Assembly (NCBI GenBank): GCA_902496005.1
Contig: CABUZI010000012.1
Coordinates: 1-24,428, forward strand
DNA length: 24,428 nucleotides
Reading direction: 5' to 3'
DNA from: an uncultured Collinsella sp.
Lineage (GTDB): Bacteria; Actinomycetota; Coriobacteriia; Coriobacteriales; Coriobacteriaceae
Shown: positions 8,923 through 15,665 of the stretch, in pieces
Layout of the letters: each line of letters opens with the position of its first letter
How positions within the stretch are numbered: position 1 is the stretch's first letter
Made by a program: the position numbers and the translations under genes
The notes under the pieces: model-generated
Told to the model about the DNA's origin: nothing
Databases searched by the model: none
What the model saw: only the letters and a program-made list of their open reading frames with translations

Positions 8923-9824
8923 CTGGCCTCCTCCCCGTCGCGCCAAAACGCCAACTTTTCGCGGTTGTCGGCGCTCAAATACACATGTTGCTTGTCAATC
9001 GCATCGATCACACGGTGAACCTCGTCACCGTCGCGGCGCATCACGGCCAGGCGCAGGCAAAGCATCCAAACCTCCTGCTCCTCGGGCACGTCGAGCACCA
9101 GCTGGTCGGTCACGGCCTGTGCCTCGTCGATCTGTCCGACATCGGCCAGCGCCGTCGCGTATCGAATGCGCAGCTCAAGGGTATCCTCGCGCTCGCAGCG
9201 ACGCGCAAGCAGGCGCGCGTACTGTTGACGCTGAATCTGAGCAACGCGCCCCTCAGCCAAGCCCGAGCCCAAGTATTCACCAAGATAATCGCAGTATTCG
9301 TTGAGGTTTTGAGCGCTCGGGTCCGTCTTAAAGGCACGCTCCAGCTGCTGCAGTTTAAGGTCGGACTCCTTGGAGATCTGCGCCACCGCCGTCGCGGCAT
9401 AGTGCGCCACCTCAACGTCATCGTTAAGCTTAGCCGCCTGCAGCTGCGCCAGGTACGCGTCGGGCTCCTCGGTGAGCATGGAGAGCATTAGGCGACGCCG
9501 GTATGCCGGGTCGTTGACGATGAGCGCCTCCTCGAGCGGAACTACGCCCGCATCGTCCTCACCACTCGGTACCGACATACTACGATGCAGGTCGTCGTTG
9601 AAGCGCAGCGACTCCAGCGCAGACACTTTCAGCCCCTCGCCAAACACCGCGCTGCGGACCGATAGCAGAACCACCAGCAACGGGCCCCACAGCGGCACCA
9701 GCACTATCACAGCCAGCATGTGCCCGCGCACCGGCAGCAGGCCCAGCTTCATGAGCGTCCACAGCATCAGGCAAACCAGCGCATGAATCAGCAGCAAGAC
9801 GGCAGCAACGACAAGCGAGATCAA
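8919..9824 (-). CDS. pelE: PelE-like membrane protein with helical repeats
   Basis: The 301-residue protein has two N-terminal transmembrane helices (about 3-25 and 38-60) and then a soluble, strongly alpha-helical domain with TPR-like pairs (for example YAATAVAQISKESDLKLQQL, LELRIRYATALADVGQIDEAQ). This is the architecture of PelE, which bridges PelD and PelF in the synthase complex. It starts at TTG (9824) overlapping the pelD stop (TTGA) with a run of G residues as ribosome site, and overlaps the next gene by four bases. Sequence conservation of PelE is poor, so the assignment depends on architecture and on the position between pelD and pelF. Confidence 0.82.
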   Translation of the reverse strand: MISLVVAAVLLLIHALVCLMLWTLMKLGLLPVRGHMLAVIVLVPLWGPLLVVLLSVRSAVFGEGLKVSALESLRFNDDLHRSMSVPSGEDDAGVVPLEEALIVNDPAYRRRLMLSMLTEEPDAYLAQLQAAKLNDDVEVAHYAATAVAQISKESDLKLQQLERAFKTDPSAQNLNEYCDYLGEYLGSGLAEGRVAQIQRQQYARLLARRCEREDTLELRIRYATALADVGQIDEAQAVTDQLVLDVPEEQEVWMLCLRLAVMRRDGDEVHRVIDAIDKQHVYLSADNREKLAFWRDGEEAR

Positions 9825-11959
9825 GCGACACCCCCCTCATCGTCACCGGTGTAAGCGATGTGCTGCAGCAGCGCCACGATGTCCTCGCCGTCGACGGGCT
9901 CCACAGCAATCTGCTTTGCGCTCAGGCGCTCGCGGATAATGGGCAAATCGCACGCCTTTGCCTGACGCATAAGCAGGTAGAGCACGTCGCCGTCGACCAA
10001 GCCCGCCGCGTCGCTCTCGCGGATTGCCGACCCAATTGCGCCCACCAGCTCGCCGACAGGCTCCATGCCCGGTACCACGCGCAGGAGCAAAAAACTCCCC
10101 ATCTTGCTATCCGCCAGCGCCTGCTCCGCCGCAAGCTCTTGGCCAAAGGCAGCCTGCTTGAGCACGCAAGTGCCGTCAACGCAGCGTTTATCCTGCGCCA
10201 CCGCCTCATAGTCAAAGGCACGGCCCAGCGCGCTTTCGACCAGCCCGCACAAGATGCGGAACAGGTTTTGATAATAGAGGGTCATTTGGTTTTCGGCCGC
10301 ACTACGCACAAAGATCAACACGGCGGGTGCCCCGTCGCGCTCGATCGTGTATCCAAACATGGGAAGCCCCGGCGTCAGCTCGCGGTTCACCCACAGGTTC
10401 GAACGACCCCCGTCGCCCAAAAGAGGTGCAAGCTGCTCAAGCGTGAGCGAGCGTGCGGCATCTTCGGCAATCGCGGGACTTGCTGCCACCAGGCGTGCAA
10501 ATGCCCCACCCGAAACATGGTAGATCGCCACCGAATCGTTCTCGAGGATCTCGCCCAGAAGCTCGCAGCACTTGCGATAGATATCGCGCGGGTTGAGCAC
10601 GTCGAGCTCCTGCGTCACGGCAAAGATCTTGCCAAAGCTGTCGTGGCGACCCACGATCTGGCGCCTGTACGCGCGCTTGTCCTCGATCGCGTCGTGGTAG
10701 AGCTGCGTAAGGAACGTATTGCGGTTGCGCACGAGCTCGTTTTGATCGCGCTCCGCCCTAATGGCTTCGCTGTTGCGCAGCTGCACATAGCCGCACACGG
10801 CACCCACCACAAAGTACGCAATAAACGGCAGCCAGTTGGACGGCTCGTAGAACAGGCCCTGGAAGGTATAGCCGTACTGAGTAAAGTAGCTCGCGGCCAA
10901 ACCCACCGACGCCATCAGCGCCGCAATCAGGCCAAAGTCCAATCCATACAGCGTGCCGATCAGCACCACGTAGAGCAGGCGATAATCGAGCACGTTGAGC
11001 TGGGCCGATTGGGAGAAAAGATGCTCAAGCACCTCGAACAGGACCCAGGCAACGCCCGTCTCTAGGCATTTAATAGGCAGCGTGCGCATTTGGATGCGGT
11101 CGATGGCGGCGCGCAAGGGGTTGACCTTCTTTGCGCGGCCAGCATCCCAACGCGCTTGAATGGTCGAAAGATCGCGCAGCAAGTCGTAGCGCTGAAACCA
11201 GCCATAGCGTACGCGAGCGACGTCGCTGGCGGGCAGGGTGTAGCCGGCGGAATCGCCATAGGCAACGGCAAGGCCGGGGAACAACGCCTTGAGGGCGTCC
11301 CCCACCTCACCCGCCGTGTGATGGAAGGCATCGGCAACGTCGAGCGTCTCAAAGTTACCATGCCAGCTATCGAAGATGCGGCGCACCAGCACCGCAAGCT
11401 CCTCGGCACACAGCAAGGGAAACGCCGCATCCTGCGCGCCCTGTAGAGCGACCGATCCGGTTAAGCACGCGTCGAGCAACGGCACCAAAAACGGATCTTC
11501 CAGCGCGGCAGAGGCAGTGTACAGGAAGGGCACACGCAGGATCTTGGTCTGAACGCCCTCGCGAGCAGCGTAGTAGCGGCACAGATCGTTGGCTGCGCGC
11601 GCGATAATGCCCTTGCCCGTGCGTCCCGCGGCATCGGCGGCGCCCTCGGCACCCGCAGGCCCCGCTACATACAGCAGTTGGACCCGGCGACCCGCGCACG
11701 CACGAAAGACCGAGCGCAGCAGCTCGATATCACCCACGGTATCGGTATGCGGGGTAAGGTAATTAGACAGGTAGACCACGCGGTCGAACTCGTAGGCCTG
11801 ATCCAGGTGTTGCAGAAGCTCTTTCCACGAGGCATGGGGCGATGACTCGTCGCGGCGCGTGTCCTGCGCGGCTACGACCTGCACATGGTCCTCGGGGAAC
11901 GCCTTGGCACAAAAGTCATCGTCAACATATGCGGTGTTGCCAACAACCAGCACCTCCAT
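9821..11959 (-). CDS. pelD: PelD with N-terminal SDR-like domain, c-di-GMP receptor
   Basis: This 712-residue first gene of the operon has, in order, an SDR/epimerase-like domain (about 1-270: MEVLVVGNTAY, DRVVYLSNYLTP, LRVPFLYTASA), four transmembrane helices (about 300-405), a coiled linker (AIRAERDQNELVRNRNTFL), a GAF domain (about 440-575) and a degenerate GGDEF domain. The active-site GGDEF is replaced by DGDVL (656-660), while the inhibitory-site RESD (647-650) sits exactly five residues before it, as in c-di-GMP-binding sites. PelD activates Pel synthesis on binding c-di-GMP. The SDR domain lacks a canonical TGxxGxxG, so catalysis is doubtful. An SDR-PelD fusion is known in Gram-positive Pel loci. 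The start has AGGGGAGGGG upstream. Confidence 0.93.
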   Translation of the reverse strand: MEVLVVGNTAYVDDDFCAKAFPEDHVQVVAAQDTRRDESSPHASWKELLQHLDQAYEFDRVVYLSNYLTPHTDTVGDIELLRSVFRACAGRRVQLLYVAGPAGAEGAADAAGRTGKGIIARAANDLCRYYAAREGVQTKILRVPFLYTASAALEDPFLVPLLDACLTGSVALQGAQDAAFPLLCAEELAVLVRRIFDSWHGNFETLDVADAFHHTAGEVGDALKALFPGLAVAYGDSAGYTLPASDVARVRYGWFQRYDLLRDLSTIQARWDAGRAKKVNPLRAAIDRIQMRTLPIKCLETGVAWVLFEVLEHLFSQSAQLNVLDYRLLYVVLIGTLYGLDFGLIAALMASVGLAASYFTQYGYTFQGLFYEPSNWLPFIAYFVVGAVCGYVQLRNSEAIRAERDQNELVRNRNTFLTQLYHDAIEDKRAYRRQIVGRHDSFGKIFAVTQELDVLNPRDIYRKCCELLGEILENDSVAIYHVSGGAFARLVAASPAIAEDAARSLTLEQLAPLLGDGGRSNLWVNRELTPGLPMFGYTIERDGAPAVLIFVRSAAENQMTLYYQNLFRILCGLVESALGRAFDYEAVAQDKRCVDGTCVLKQAAFGQELAAEQALADSKMGSFLLLRVVPGMEPVGELVGAIGSAIRESDAAGLVDGDVLYLLMRQAKACDLPIIRERLSAKQIAVEPVDGEDIVALLQHIAYTGDDEGGVA

Positions 11960-12019
11960 GGCGCACCCCTCCCCTAAAATCCACTTCGTTCATAGTCAAA
12001 CATGCGTATTTTACGCTGT

Positions 12020-12055
12020 CAACGCGAGTTGAAACGCCTTTAAGGCTGTTTTAAG
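12020..12055 (-). promoter_or_regulatory. Possible pel operon promoter region
   Basis: A perfect -35-like TTGACA lies on the minus strand at about 12018-12023, some 60 bases upstream of pelD, next to the short palindrome GCGTAaaaTACGC. No good -10 hexamer is present at 17 bases, so the exact start point is unclear. Confidence 0.25.
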
Positions 12056-12107
12056 AACTTTTTTAGAGGATGAGGAGACATCGAGGGTGCTAAATGCGCG
12101 CCCAATC
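12041..12107 (-). repeat. Repeat R1, degenerate copy of the chaperone 3' end
   Basis: This segment aligns with 12650-12713 (R2) at roughly three quarters identity: shared blocks are TTAAGAAC, AGGATG, GCTAAAT, GCG and CCCAATC. R2 covers the last codons and stop of the SecB-like chaperone gene. R1 retains the equivalent stop (TAG at the same place) but no upstream gene, so it looks like the stump of a second module. Confidence 0.55.
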
Positions 12108-12233
12108 CAGAAGTATGCGGCAAATTCTAGACATGCCGACCATACCGTATAGCGACATCGCTTCTACCTGCGGTTTCTTTTCATAAATAGGACAGTGTGC
12201 CCGAGGGTTCCGAAATTTACCGCATACTTCCGG
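12107..12233. repeat. Hairpin element copy A (diverged)
   Basis: Terminal inverted repeats 12107-12127 and 12212-12233 pair over about 20 bases (GAAGTATGCGG core). The internal box ACCTGCGGTTT is at 12166-12176, 56 bases from the left arm start. Same orientation as copies B and C. Confidence 0.6.
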
Positions 12234-12241
12234 CGGATGAT

Positions 12242-12370
12242 TCCGGAAGTGCGGTGAAAAACCGAGACCTGTCGACCAGACCCCTGTTTTGGGCATCCGC
12301 GACCTGCGGTTTTGTTGCCGAAATTCAGTTTATGCTCAGAGGTTTCCGATTTTTCCCCGCACTTCCGAAA
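12242..12370. repeat. Hairpin element copy B
   Basis: Arms of about 28 bases at the two ends (left TCCGGAAGTGCGGTGAAAAA, right its near reverse complement ending CCGCACTTCCGAAA) enclose about 65 bases with the box ACCTGCGGTTT at 12302-12312. A further ~35 bases downstream (to 12404) also match the sequence after copy C. Confidence 0.7.
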
Positions 12371-12437
12371 TACACGGTAAATAACCCACTGTCCCGAAGC
12401 GAAAACACGACAGCATCCAGTAGTCGCGAATACATCA

Positions 12438-12479
12438 AAGGGCCGTTGATGGAAAACCGAACAACGGCCCTTCTTTGTT
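12438..12479 (+). terminator. Strong intrinsic terminator
   Basis: An 11-bp perfect stem (AAGGGCCGTTG / CAACGGCCCTT) is followed by CTTTGTT on the plus strand. No plus-strand gene precedes it, so it may end a transcript that crosses hairpin elements A and B. It can also work in reverse, with a weaker tail. Confidence 0.7.
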
Positions 12480-12601
12480 ATCGCCTCACTTAGAGTCCGG
12501 GACGACTGTGTCACTGAGGGCATTCTCTCAGACCGCCCAGTGACTCAACAATTCGACAAGTGGCAATGTGGCTGTTCGGTTCCAGCCTTCAGCTAAATAA
12601 C

Positions 12602-12631
12602 TAGGGGATACCCTCCTGAAAGGAACCCCTT
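12602..12631 (-). terminator. Candidate terminator of the toxin-antitoxin-chaperone operon
   Basis: On the minus strand AGGGG and its partner CCCCT, with an inner TCCT/AGGA pairing, form a hairpin about 65 bases after the chaperone stop codon, followed by AGTTATTTAG. The U-tract is imperfect. Confidence 0.4.
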
Positions 12632-12649
12632 GTAAAACGATGGCTTGCA

Positions 12650-12713
12650 TAAGACCGCTTTAAGAACATCTTCAAAGGATGGGGTGGAAGGGGGCTAAAT
12701 TGCGAACCCAATC
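12650..12713 (-). repeat. Repeat R2, overlapping the end of the chaperone gene
   Basis: Partner of R1 at 12041-12107. It spans the last six codons and stop of the SecB-like gene and about 45 bases downstream. Confidence 0.55.
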
Positions 12714-13120
12714 TGTGGCAGATAAAGTGGCCCCCACACTCCACCAGCTGCGACATTTTCAATAATGCCTCTTGCATAGGAATACAGGTCCTGCATACCG
12801 GTGCTAAGTGCTTCTCTGTCAAAAGCATCGTCATCTAAATCCGCAGGAGCGCGATATATGCCGGAGACGGATATTTCGGAACGATAGTAATGACCTTCAT
12901 TGCTGGGTAGAAGCTCTATAACTAAATTGAGCTGGCGAAACCTGGTTCCGTTTTCGTCCGAAAATGCGCTGGTGATAGCATTTCTGACGTTGCATTCGAC
13001 GCCAGACTTATTGACGCCCTCTTTCGGAGTCATTCCGCCATCAAATGAAAAACTATCCACTTTTCTAGTCACGCATGTAATCAGCGGAGATTCAATGCGT
13101 TGCTTCTGTAGCGTTTCCAT
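12695..13120 (-). CDS. SecB-like chaperone of a toxin-antitoxin-chaperone (TAC) module
   Basis: The 141-residue protein ends like export chaperone SecB: SGIYRA then LSTGMQDLYSYARGIIENV and GPLYLPQIGFAI, parallel to the SecB pattern of an aromatic-rich strand, a YxR helix and the PLxLPPINF tail. The middle strand RQLNLVIELLPSN also fits. Actinobacteria normally lack a housekeeping SecB, and solitary SecB-like proteins next to toxin-antitoxin pairs are chaperones that fold and protect the antitoxin. The ATG directly follows the antitoxin stop codon (TAAATG) with GGAG eight bases before it, so the two are coupled. The N-terminal ~30 residues are not recognisably conserved. Confidence 0.82.
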   Translation of the reverse strand: METLQKQRIESPLITCVTRKVDSFSFDGGMTPKEGVNKSGVECNVRNAITSAFSDENGTRFRQLNLVIELLPSNEGHYYRSEISVSGIYRAPADLDDDAFDREALSTGMQDLYSYARGIIENVAAGGVWGPLYLPQIGFAI

Positions 13121-13633
13121 TTACATCTCCAATCGAAAGGCATTCTCTTCTGCCAAAGGAGTCGAGTCCCTATAAGCCGGGGCTTCTCCTCCCTGTATCA
13201 CCGAAAATTGTGATGTATTAAGTCCCGAGGTCGTCTCATCAGAAGAAAGGCCCAGATATTTGCGAACCTCGGGGACGTCTCGAATGAGCTTCATAAGATT
13301 ATTTGCGGTAATAGACTGTTGTGACGCCCCGTTCTCCCAACGAGATGCCGTTGGTTTTGAAACCCCTAAAAGCGACTCAAATTCATGCTGAGTTAAACCG
13401 AGATCAGAGCGCAAATCTTTAATATCGGAGGGAGAAAGAAGTTCATGTGTCTTGGCATATTGCGAAGCCAGCGCATGGGCGAGCTTAGTCGCCTCTGCAG
13501 CGGTCATTTCATCGTTGCCGCACTCACAAATATAATGCTCAATTCCTTTTACCGTTATTTGCTCGCCACGGTATGATTCAGACATTGGCGCCGTGGTAAA
13601 TTGCATTTCTTTGCCACATTCCATGCAACGCAT
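13121..13633 (-). CDS. MqsA-family antitoxin with C-terminal chaperone-addiction-like tail
   Basis: The ATG at 13633 follows an AAAGGAGG site; a start at 13660 would lie inside the toxin gene. The 170-residue protein has an N-terminal zinc finger with Cys3 and Cys6 (CMEC) and Cys36 and Cys38 (CEC), then an XRE-type helix-turn-helix (DLRSDLGLTQHEFESLLGVS, then KPTASRWENG, about residues 70-115) as in MqsA. The second cysteine pair is CxC rather than CxxC. About 44 residues (127-170, ending AEENAFRLEM) extend beyond the usual MqsA fold. In TAC systems such a tail destabilises the antitoxin unless the SecB-like chaperone binds it. It neutralises the upstream toxin and should repress the operon through the palindrome at 14002-14022. 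Confidence 0.88.
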   Translation of the reverse strand: MRCMECGKEMQFTTAPMSESYRGEQITVKGIEHYICECGNDEMTAAEATKLAHALASQYAKTHELLSPSDIKDLRSDLGLTQHEFESLLGVSKPTASRWENGASQQSITANNLMKLIRDVPEVRKYLGLSSDETTSGLNTSQFSVIQGGEAPAYRDSTPLAEENAFRLEM

Positions 13634-13643
13634 GGCTCCTCCT

Positions 13644-13991
13644 TTAATGAATATATCCATCGATGTTCGCAGACAAAACGTTCAAATGTGCATTGCCTTC
13701 AGAATCGATTAAAAACTTGACGTACCAATCCTCGCATTCAAAACCTCGGCACTCATAGACATCTGCGTAAACACCATGCAAAGGGCCATCCATGTCGAGC
13801 GCAATGGATTTTCTAAAGTCGCCAGGCTCCAGATAATCAAAAAGGTCAGCAAGGAAATGGTCGATGTCCAGATAGCCAAACTGGTTCATCAGGTGCCTGC
13901 GCACCCTACCGTTTACCATCATCTTTCCCAAACGAGCTAAAGACTTCGCTTCGTCAAGTGAATATGTCGGTCGGAGCTTGGTTCGATTCAT
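13644..13991 (-). CDS. MqsR-family toxin (predicted mRNA interferase)
   Basis: The ATG at 13991 has AAGGGG five bases upstream; a GTG at 13997 would leave no room for a ribosome site. The 115-residue product shows the MqsR pattern: an N-terminal segment with SLDEAKSLARLGKMM, the helix DIDHFLADLFDYLEPGDFRKSI, the strand GVYADVYEC, the catalytic-lysine strand DWYVKFLID and a final LNVLSA. MqsR is a ribosome-independent RNase that cuts mRNA at GC-containing sites (GCU in E. coli). It precedes its antitoxin, the toxin-first order usual for mqsRA. Sequence identity to E. coli MqsR is low by eye, so cleavage specificity should not be assumed. Confidence 0.82.
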   Translation of the reverse strand: MNRTKLRPTYSLDEAKSLARLGKMMVNGRVRRHLMNQFGYLDIDHFLADLFDYLEPGDFRKSIALDMDGPLHGVYADVYECRGFECEDWYVKFLIDSEGNAHLNVLSANIDGYIH

Positions 13992-14001
13992 AACCACCCC
14001 T

Positions 14002-14047
14002 TAGTTAGCATGATGCTAACTATATTCGTCTTGTAGCCAATTGGCAA
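14002..14047 (-). promoter_or_regulatory. TAC operon promoter with overlapping palindromic operator
   Basis: On the minus strand, -35 TTGCCA (14042-14047) and -10 TATAGT (14019-14024) are separated by exactly 17 bases. A perfect palindrome with arms TAGTTAGCAT and ATGCTAACTA around one central base (14002-14022) overlaps the -10 and the start point. It is the obvious autorepression site for the antitoxin. A second, shorter palindrome, GCCAATTGGC (14036-14045), lies in the spacer. Confidence 0.75.
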
Positions 14048-14097
14048 CCTATTATGGCTTTCAAGGCCAAGCACGTTGAAGCCATATTTAGCATGCA

Positions 14098-14226
14098 TTC
14101 GGAAGTGCGGTGAAAACCCGAGACCTGCCGGCCAGATCCCAGATTTGAGACCTTGCGACCTGCGGTTTAATTGGCAAAAATCGGGGTGCGTTCAGCAAGT
14201 TTCGATTTTCCCCGCACTTCCGAAAT
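14098..14226. repeat. Hairpin element copy C
   Basis: Nearly the same as copy B: left arm TTCGGAAGTGCGGTGAAAA, right arm its near complement ending CCGCACTTCCGAAA, and the box ACCTGCGGTTT at 14158-14168 (57 bases from the arm start, as in B). About 30 bases beyond the right arm also match B. It lies just upstream of the TAC promoter. Confidence 0.7.
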
Positions 14227-14734
14227 ACGCAGTAAAAAACCCACTGCCCAGAAGCAAATTCGGACAAGTGTCCTTCGGAAACAGCCCCCTAAACGCGAAA
14301 ACCGCCTTTCGGAGGTTCCCACGGACCAAGCCGAACGTATCGTCGCAAGGCCTCATCACGCCTATTACTTTAAGGGAGAACTTGCAAGGCCGTCAATCCA
14401 ATACCGCCAAGCTCTCGAGTCATATTTTGAGCCCCATCATGGATCAGCCATTCATCAAGGCAATCGTATCGGAGCGGTGGTCGCCGGCAAGTTCCATACC
14501 GACACGCTCCTCTGTCAACAGGCAATCTGTCCCGATCGTCAATAGACATGAAAGGCTTCACCGTCATTGCGGCACCTTAACAAAAGAAAGGCGGCCATCC
14601 CAAGAAGGATAGCCACCTTTCCGCAGGACGCGGGGCCCGTAGGCTACCCGCGTCAATACCGCTTTTAGATAGGCTACTAATTATTGATTCATAAATCAAC
14701 GCTATTAATTTGAATCGAACGGTAACCCTATAGC
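14227..14734. other. 508-base stretch without a recognisable gene
   Basis: Reading frames are open on both strands between 14300 and 14570 but none has a ribosome binding site or a protein I recognise. The stretch ends with a hairpin (14585-14617) and a low-GC segment (14660-14720). It may be decayed coding sequence. Confidence 0.4.
14573..14617 (-). terminator. Intrinsic terminator, minus strand
   Basis: A 14-bp stem (AAAGGTGGCTATCC pairing with GGATGGCCGCCTTT, two wobble pairs on the minus strand) is followed by CTTTTGTT. It would stop transcription coming from the transposase remnant. Confidence 0.6.
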
Positions 14735-14891
14735 CCAGGCCCGCCGTCCCCTCGTGGTGCCCAGCCCCGACGAGCTCGGACGACCCCTCGTCGAGCAGCC
14801 CGTTGAGCGTCTCATTAACGGGCTTCCTCACCAGATTCATTATGTCCTTGCGCAGCGACTCCTCGTCGACCGTTACGAGGTTCGCAGACAC
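14735..14891 (-). pseudogene. IS256-family transposase, N-terminal remnant
   Basis: About the first 50 codons survive from the ATG at 14891. The stretch NLVRKPVNETLNGLLDE followed by SELVGAGHHEGTAGLGYR corresponds to the conserved start of IS256-family (mutator-type) transposases, where the second part usually reads like ADELVGAERYERTADRxAYR. After that the similarity stops and the frame continues into unrelated sequence to 14577. The catalytic DDE domain is absent, so the copy is dead. Sequence upstream (14892-14965) contains inverted pieces CACGGCCC / GGGCCGTG and ATGATTT / AAATCAT, which may be the old left terminal inverted repeat. Confidence 0.75.
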
Positions 14892-15017
14892 GGCCCGTGT
14901 CCCCTTCGTCTATGATTTGTTGTTTAGCCGCTAGAAATCATATGACGGGACGAGGGCCGTGTTCTGTCATGCAGTCGTCGATCTGCGGGGGAAATTATTC
15001 GTCACCAGCGTACAACC

Positions 15018-15602
15018 TTACTCTTCGTCACAATTCCCCAATGAACAAATCGCGTTTTCTATTCCGCGAAGGCGCTTACCAAACTGCCTGATTTCGCGAT
15101 AGGCAGCCCTTTGGTCCTTTTCAAAAGTAGTCTCACAAGAAATAGAGATCGTGCTCTCAAATGAGCCAATCTCAACCGGGCAGATAGTCGAGAAACGTCT
15201 ACGCCCGTATTTCTTTGAAAAGGAGACATTCACTTCAACAATGAAGCTCCCCCACAATCCTTCGAGATCCTCAAACCTTCCCAAGAGAATGTCCCTCTCA
15301 TGTTTAGGAGGCAAAATTGCGTAGCCCCTATCAAACACTACGGAAGCATGTTTATATTCGAAAGAATCCTTTAGAAACAAGTCAGGAGGAAGTCGAAACG
15401 AAACATTGTATGCAGGCGCCTCTCCAATATTTCTGATAACAAGCCGCGCTAGTGAGGGCGAGACATCATCTGGCCGAATGAACATAATAATATTCGGAGA
15501 AGTTTGAATCACCAGGGCTCTAAGGCCCGCCCACGATGCAACGACAGTTGCTATGGCCACCATCGAACTAATCCAAATGGATACTATATCTAATTCACTC
15601 AT
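15018..15602 (-). CDS. Membrane-anchored protein of unknown function
   Basis: I do not recognise a named family. The 194-residue protein has one N-terminal transmembrane segment (about residues 6-31, IVSIWISSMVAIATVVASWA) and a beta-rich domain beginning IIMFIRPDDVSPSLARLVIRNIGEAPAYNVSF, a pattern common in small membrane-tethered proteins with an immunoglobulin-like fold (conserved N-x-G-x-x-P-A-Y). The C-terminal 50 residues are helical and charged (FEKDQRAAYREIRQFGKRL). The ribosome site is weak (GGAC). Codon usage is AT-richer than the pel genes. It lies downstream of the two small peptide genes on the same strand, after a terminator. A link to the neighbouring ATPase and protease genes is possible but unproven. 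Confidence 0.6.
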   Translation of the reverse strand: MSELDIVSIWISSMVAIATVVASWAGLRALVIQTSPNIIMFIRPDDVSPSLARLVIRNIGEAPAYNVSFRLPPDLFLKDSFEYKHASVVFDRGYAILPPKHERDILLGRFEDLEGLWGSFIVEVNVSFSKKYGRRRFSTICPVEIGSFESTISISCETTFEKDQRAAYREIRQFGKRLRGIENAICSLGNCDEE

Positions 15603-15620
15603 TAATTGTCCAAACTAATA

Positions 15621-15657
15621 GCGCCGCCACATGTCGTATAAGAAGAGGCTGCGGCGC
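15621..15657 (-). other. Hairpin in the leader of the 194-residue protein gene
   Basis: GCGCCGC at 15621 pairs with GCGGCGC at 15651 (7 bp). It lies 20 bases upstream of the start codon and could affect translation. Confidence 0.35.
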
Positions 15658-15665
15658 ATATGCCG

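Larger units (their letters stand above)
11960..12694. other. 735-base repeat-rich spacer without a gene
   Basis: This stretch holds the pel promoter region, a 67-base repeat (12041-12107), two hairpin elements (12107-12233 and 12242-12370), a strong terminator (12438-12479), a further hairpin (12510-12544, GTCACTG and GGGC pairing with GCCC and AGTGAC), and a hairpin beyond the chaperone gene. Reading frames that cross it in several phases show no recognisable protein, no ribosome site and are interrupted by the palindromes. Confidence 0.6.

Noticed and set aside
12107..12404. CRISPR array
   Set aside because: The repeats are long palindromic elements with a conserved interior, not short repeats with unique spacers, and no cas gene is present.
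12601..12834. Minus-strand frame of 77 codons
   Set aside because: It overlaps the chaperone gene in another phase and crosses its terminator hairpin.
14076..14612. Plus-strand frames of 178 and 124 codons
   Set aside because: They run through hairpin element C and have no ribosome site or recognisable protein content.
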